A DNA stretch of 38,347 nucleotides from a virus. Both the position numbers and the translations under genes were made by a program. This document shows, one piece after another, positions 36,987 through 38,347 of the stretch; position 1 is the stretch's first letter, and every line of letters starts with the position of its first letter. Location of the stretch: positions 1 to 38,347 of the IMG/VR virus record IMGVR_UViG_3300009285_000650; one strand, 5' to 3'. The notes beneath the pieces are model-generated. The model did no database searches, was not told where the DNA came from, and saw only the letters and a list, made by a program, of their open reading frames with translations.

Positions 36987-37877
36987 TCACAGACTGGCCT
37001 TTTCCATCGTGACGACGTTCTTATAATCACCGGCGATCTTGTAGCCAACGGTGATGGAGAAATTCAGAGACTTGGCCTCTTTTGCCAGTTCTCCGAACTT
37101 TGAATCGAACGTACCGAACCACTCATCTCCGGACCTGACCCCGTATTTCGTCCACGGCTTCCCATTCTTCTCCCCGGACTTCTCGGAAACGGCGGCGGGA
37201 ATGAAGGTCACAACTCCGTCGCAACCTTCTTGCAAGGAGTCATCATCTGGCTTAGTTGACTCTGCCTTTGCAGCAGCCTTAGGCTTCGGGGGTTCGATGG
37301 AGGTTGTTCTGCTTTCGTCGTTGTCGGCCTGTTGCATTTCGTCATCGGTATAGACGCCTCCGAGTTCTGCCGGGAATGCCTTCCGCAGGGCCAGTACCTC
37401 GGCGCACTTTCCGAGCATTAGATATGGCATCTTCCGCCACATGAACCCCTGATCCTCTCCAGGGAAATACTCGGACCATCTTGCCGTAGCTCCGAAGGCG
37501 ATCCTTTCACCATTGATGAGCTTGTACACTGTCACCGTCGCAGAGACAGGTTTCCCGTCTTTCTCGACGAACACGGGATCATCGTTGCCAGCATATTTCC
37601 CGGTCCGATCTGCCACAAGTCGATAACCGTCTATCGCCGTTTGGAATGCCACCTTAGGGCCGCTTTTTGAATTGCGCTTGACGAAATGTATCTGCTTGGC
37701 CATGGGATCAAGTCCCGTTCTCTTGCAGGTGTGCAAGAATAAGGCCAGCTCGTCATCCGTGGCCCCGACTGCCACTGTCCTTTTTACCAGTTCGACTTGC
37801 TCCCTAGTAAAAGTCATTGAAGGGACGCCAATAACCTCATGACTAGGATGCTCCACAACCGCAACTTCATTTTGCAT
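36987..37877 (-). CDS. bet: RecT/Bet single-strand annealing protein with OB-like C-terminus
   Basis: ATG 37877 follows AGGAGGACGAC and gives 296 residues. Residues about 15-190 match phage Bet/RecT annealases: TDDELALFLHTCKRTGLDPM, KQIHFVKR, FQTAIDGYRLVADRTGKYAG, MLGKCAEVLALRKAFPAELG and a VYTDDEM end. After an acidic/Lys linker (about 195-225), residues about 228-296 read as an OB-like domain (VVTFIPAAVSEKSGEKNGKP ... YGVRSGDEWFGTFD). It pairs complementary single strands in recombination. The nuclease gene next to it completes the pair. Confidence 0.85.
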   Translation of the reverse strand: MQNEVAVVEHPSHEVIGVPSMTFTREQVELVKRTVAVGATDDELALFLHTCKRTGLDPMAKQIHFVKRNSKSGPKVAFQTAIDGYRLVADRTGKYAGNDDPVFVEKDGKPVSATVTVYKLINGERIAFGATARWSEYFPGEDQGFMWRKMPYLMLGKCAEVLALRKAFPAELGGVYTDDEMQQADNDESRTTSIEPPKPKAAAKAESTKPDDDSLQEGCDGVVTFIPAAVSEKSGEKNGKPWTKYGVRSGDEWFGTFDSKFGELAKEAKSLNFSITVGYKIAGDYKNVVTMEKASL

Positions 37878-37887
37878 GTCGTCCTCC

Positions 37888-37977
37888 TTAATCATCGAAT
37901 ATGTTCTTACGCTTGCGGGGCTTGCTTTCCGGTTCCGTCGCAGTCTCCTGCTCTGCATCTTTCTCAAGGTATGTCAT
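37888..37977 (-). CDS. 29-residue charged peptide gene
   Basis: ATG 37977 with AAGGTGGATT before it, TAA 37888. MTYLEKDAEQETATEPESKP followed by RKRKNIFDD: an acidic half then a basic patch. It sits 10 bases before the annealase start, whose ribosome site directly follows its stop. A short peptide or a translational coupler. Confidence 0.45.
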   Translation of the reverse strand: MTYLEKDAEQETATEPESKPRKRKNIFDD

Positions 37978-37986
37978 AATCCACCT

Positions 37987-38220
37987 TTATTCTGTGATGT
38001 TATTTACCGGCAAACTCGCGCAACTAGACCGACGCATCCCACGGCCGCATTGCGGGCATCTGTAGACGGTGTTGTGCTTTGGCGACGCTGGCGGCTCAAC
38101 GTCAACAGGGCACTCGCACTCGGGGCAGCACAACTCGTACTCGCCGCCGTTATACGATTCATCATCATCGCGATTTCGGCAGGTGTGCGTATGGGTTGGG
38201 TCCTGGTAGTAGCGGCTCAT
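37987..38220 (-). CDS. Small zinc-ribbon protein
   Basis: ATG 38220 is preferred because a terminator hairpin lies upstream and AGGTCC is 5 bases before it; the protein has 77 residues. Cysteine clusters CCPECEC (about 32-38) and CPQCG (about 55-59) form a zinc ribbon. The N-terminus is polar (THTHTCRNRDDDES). Function unknown; DNA or protein contact in the early operon is likely. Confidence 0.6.
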   Translation of the reverse strand: MSRYYQDPTHTHTCRNRDDDESYNGGEYELCCPECECPVDVEPPASPKHNTVYRCPQCGRGMRRSSCASLPVNNITE

Positions 38221-38233
38221 GGCTGGACCTCGT

Positions 38234-38295
38234 AAAAAGGCGAGCATGCCGAGGAGATGCCGGCTGTGCATCCGGCGTTGGTTTCGGCATGCTCG
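38234..38295 (-). terminator. Intrinsic terminator with 12-bp stem at the right end
   Basis: CGAGCATGCCGA (38241-38252) and TCGGCATGCTCG (38284-38295) are perfect partners; the loop holds a smaller GCCGG/CCGGC hairpin. On the minus strand CC and T5 (38238-38234) follow, 14 bases before the ATG of the zinc-ribbon gene. It ends transcription from genes right of the window or acts as an antitermination target. The last 50 bases (38296-38347) show no gene start I can support. Confidence 0.85.
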
Positions 38296-38347
38296 AAATC
38301 GGCCGCGCGGCAGGTGGTCAAGCCACTCTCTGTCTCCGCGCAGCTTT

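Overview
This 38.3 kb window is most of a tailed double-stranded DNA phage genome (or a prophage read end to end). Nearly every gene lies on the minus strand, so biological order runs from high to low coordinates: early recombination, replication and regulation (38.2 to 23.5 kb), then packaging, head and tail (23.3 to 1 kb). A tail-tube protein, a frameshifting tail chaperone and a tape measure, with no sheath or baseplate wedge, point to a siphovirus. I see no integrase, repressor that I can name, lysis cassette, tRNA or CRISPR array. The last gene runs off the left edge, so lysis genes probably lie beyond it. The host is uncertain; GNVGIG-like and ASAFFGNGS-like phrases in the tail fibre are common in Gram-negative metagenomic lineages, which is only a weak hint.

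Early region: a zinc-ribbon protein, a small acidic/basic peptide, a RecT/Bet annealase with a C-terminal OB-like domain, a RecB-like PD-(D/E)XK nuclease, an accessory pair of membrane proteins facing opposite ways (the only clear plus-strand gene is here), a small HTH protein, a coiled-coil protein, a chain of tiny overlapping genes, an MmcB-like and a VRR-NUC-like nuclease, and a winged-helix protein. A near-consensus promoter, a possible 15-codon leader peptide and a terminator then precede the replication initiator (O-like), whose own coding sequence carries five origin iterons, followed by DnaB helicase. Next come two small genes, a sigma-like protein, a protein with eight 21-residue LRR-like repeats, several small phage proteins, a second VRR-NUC nuclease and a PrimPol-ParB fusion.

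Late region: a structured leader with an intrinsic terminator (23.40-23.50 kb) opens the late operon: small terminase-like protein, large terminase, a secreted repeat protein, portal, Mu F/SPP1 gp7-like head protein, protease with a scaffold nested in frame, decoration protein, major capsid, connector and tail-completion proteins, major tail protein with a duplicated domain, tail chaperone with an A AAA AAC slippery site, tape measure, distal tail/hub proteins and a beta-helix tail fibre with a signal peptide.

Genes are tightly packed, with many ATGA or TAATG overlaps. No gene-free stretch exceeds 300 bases; the longest gaps (23339-23576 and 31648-31840) are the two regulatory leaders described below. 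The items most worth a second look are these two leader/terminator modules, the PrimPol-ParB fusion, the repeat protein with its 189-bp higher-order repeat, the iterons read in three frames, and the divergent membrane-protein pair with an antisense promoter.
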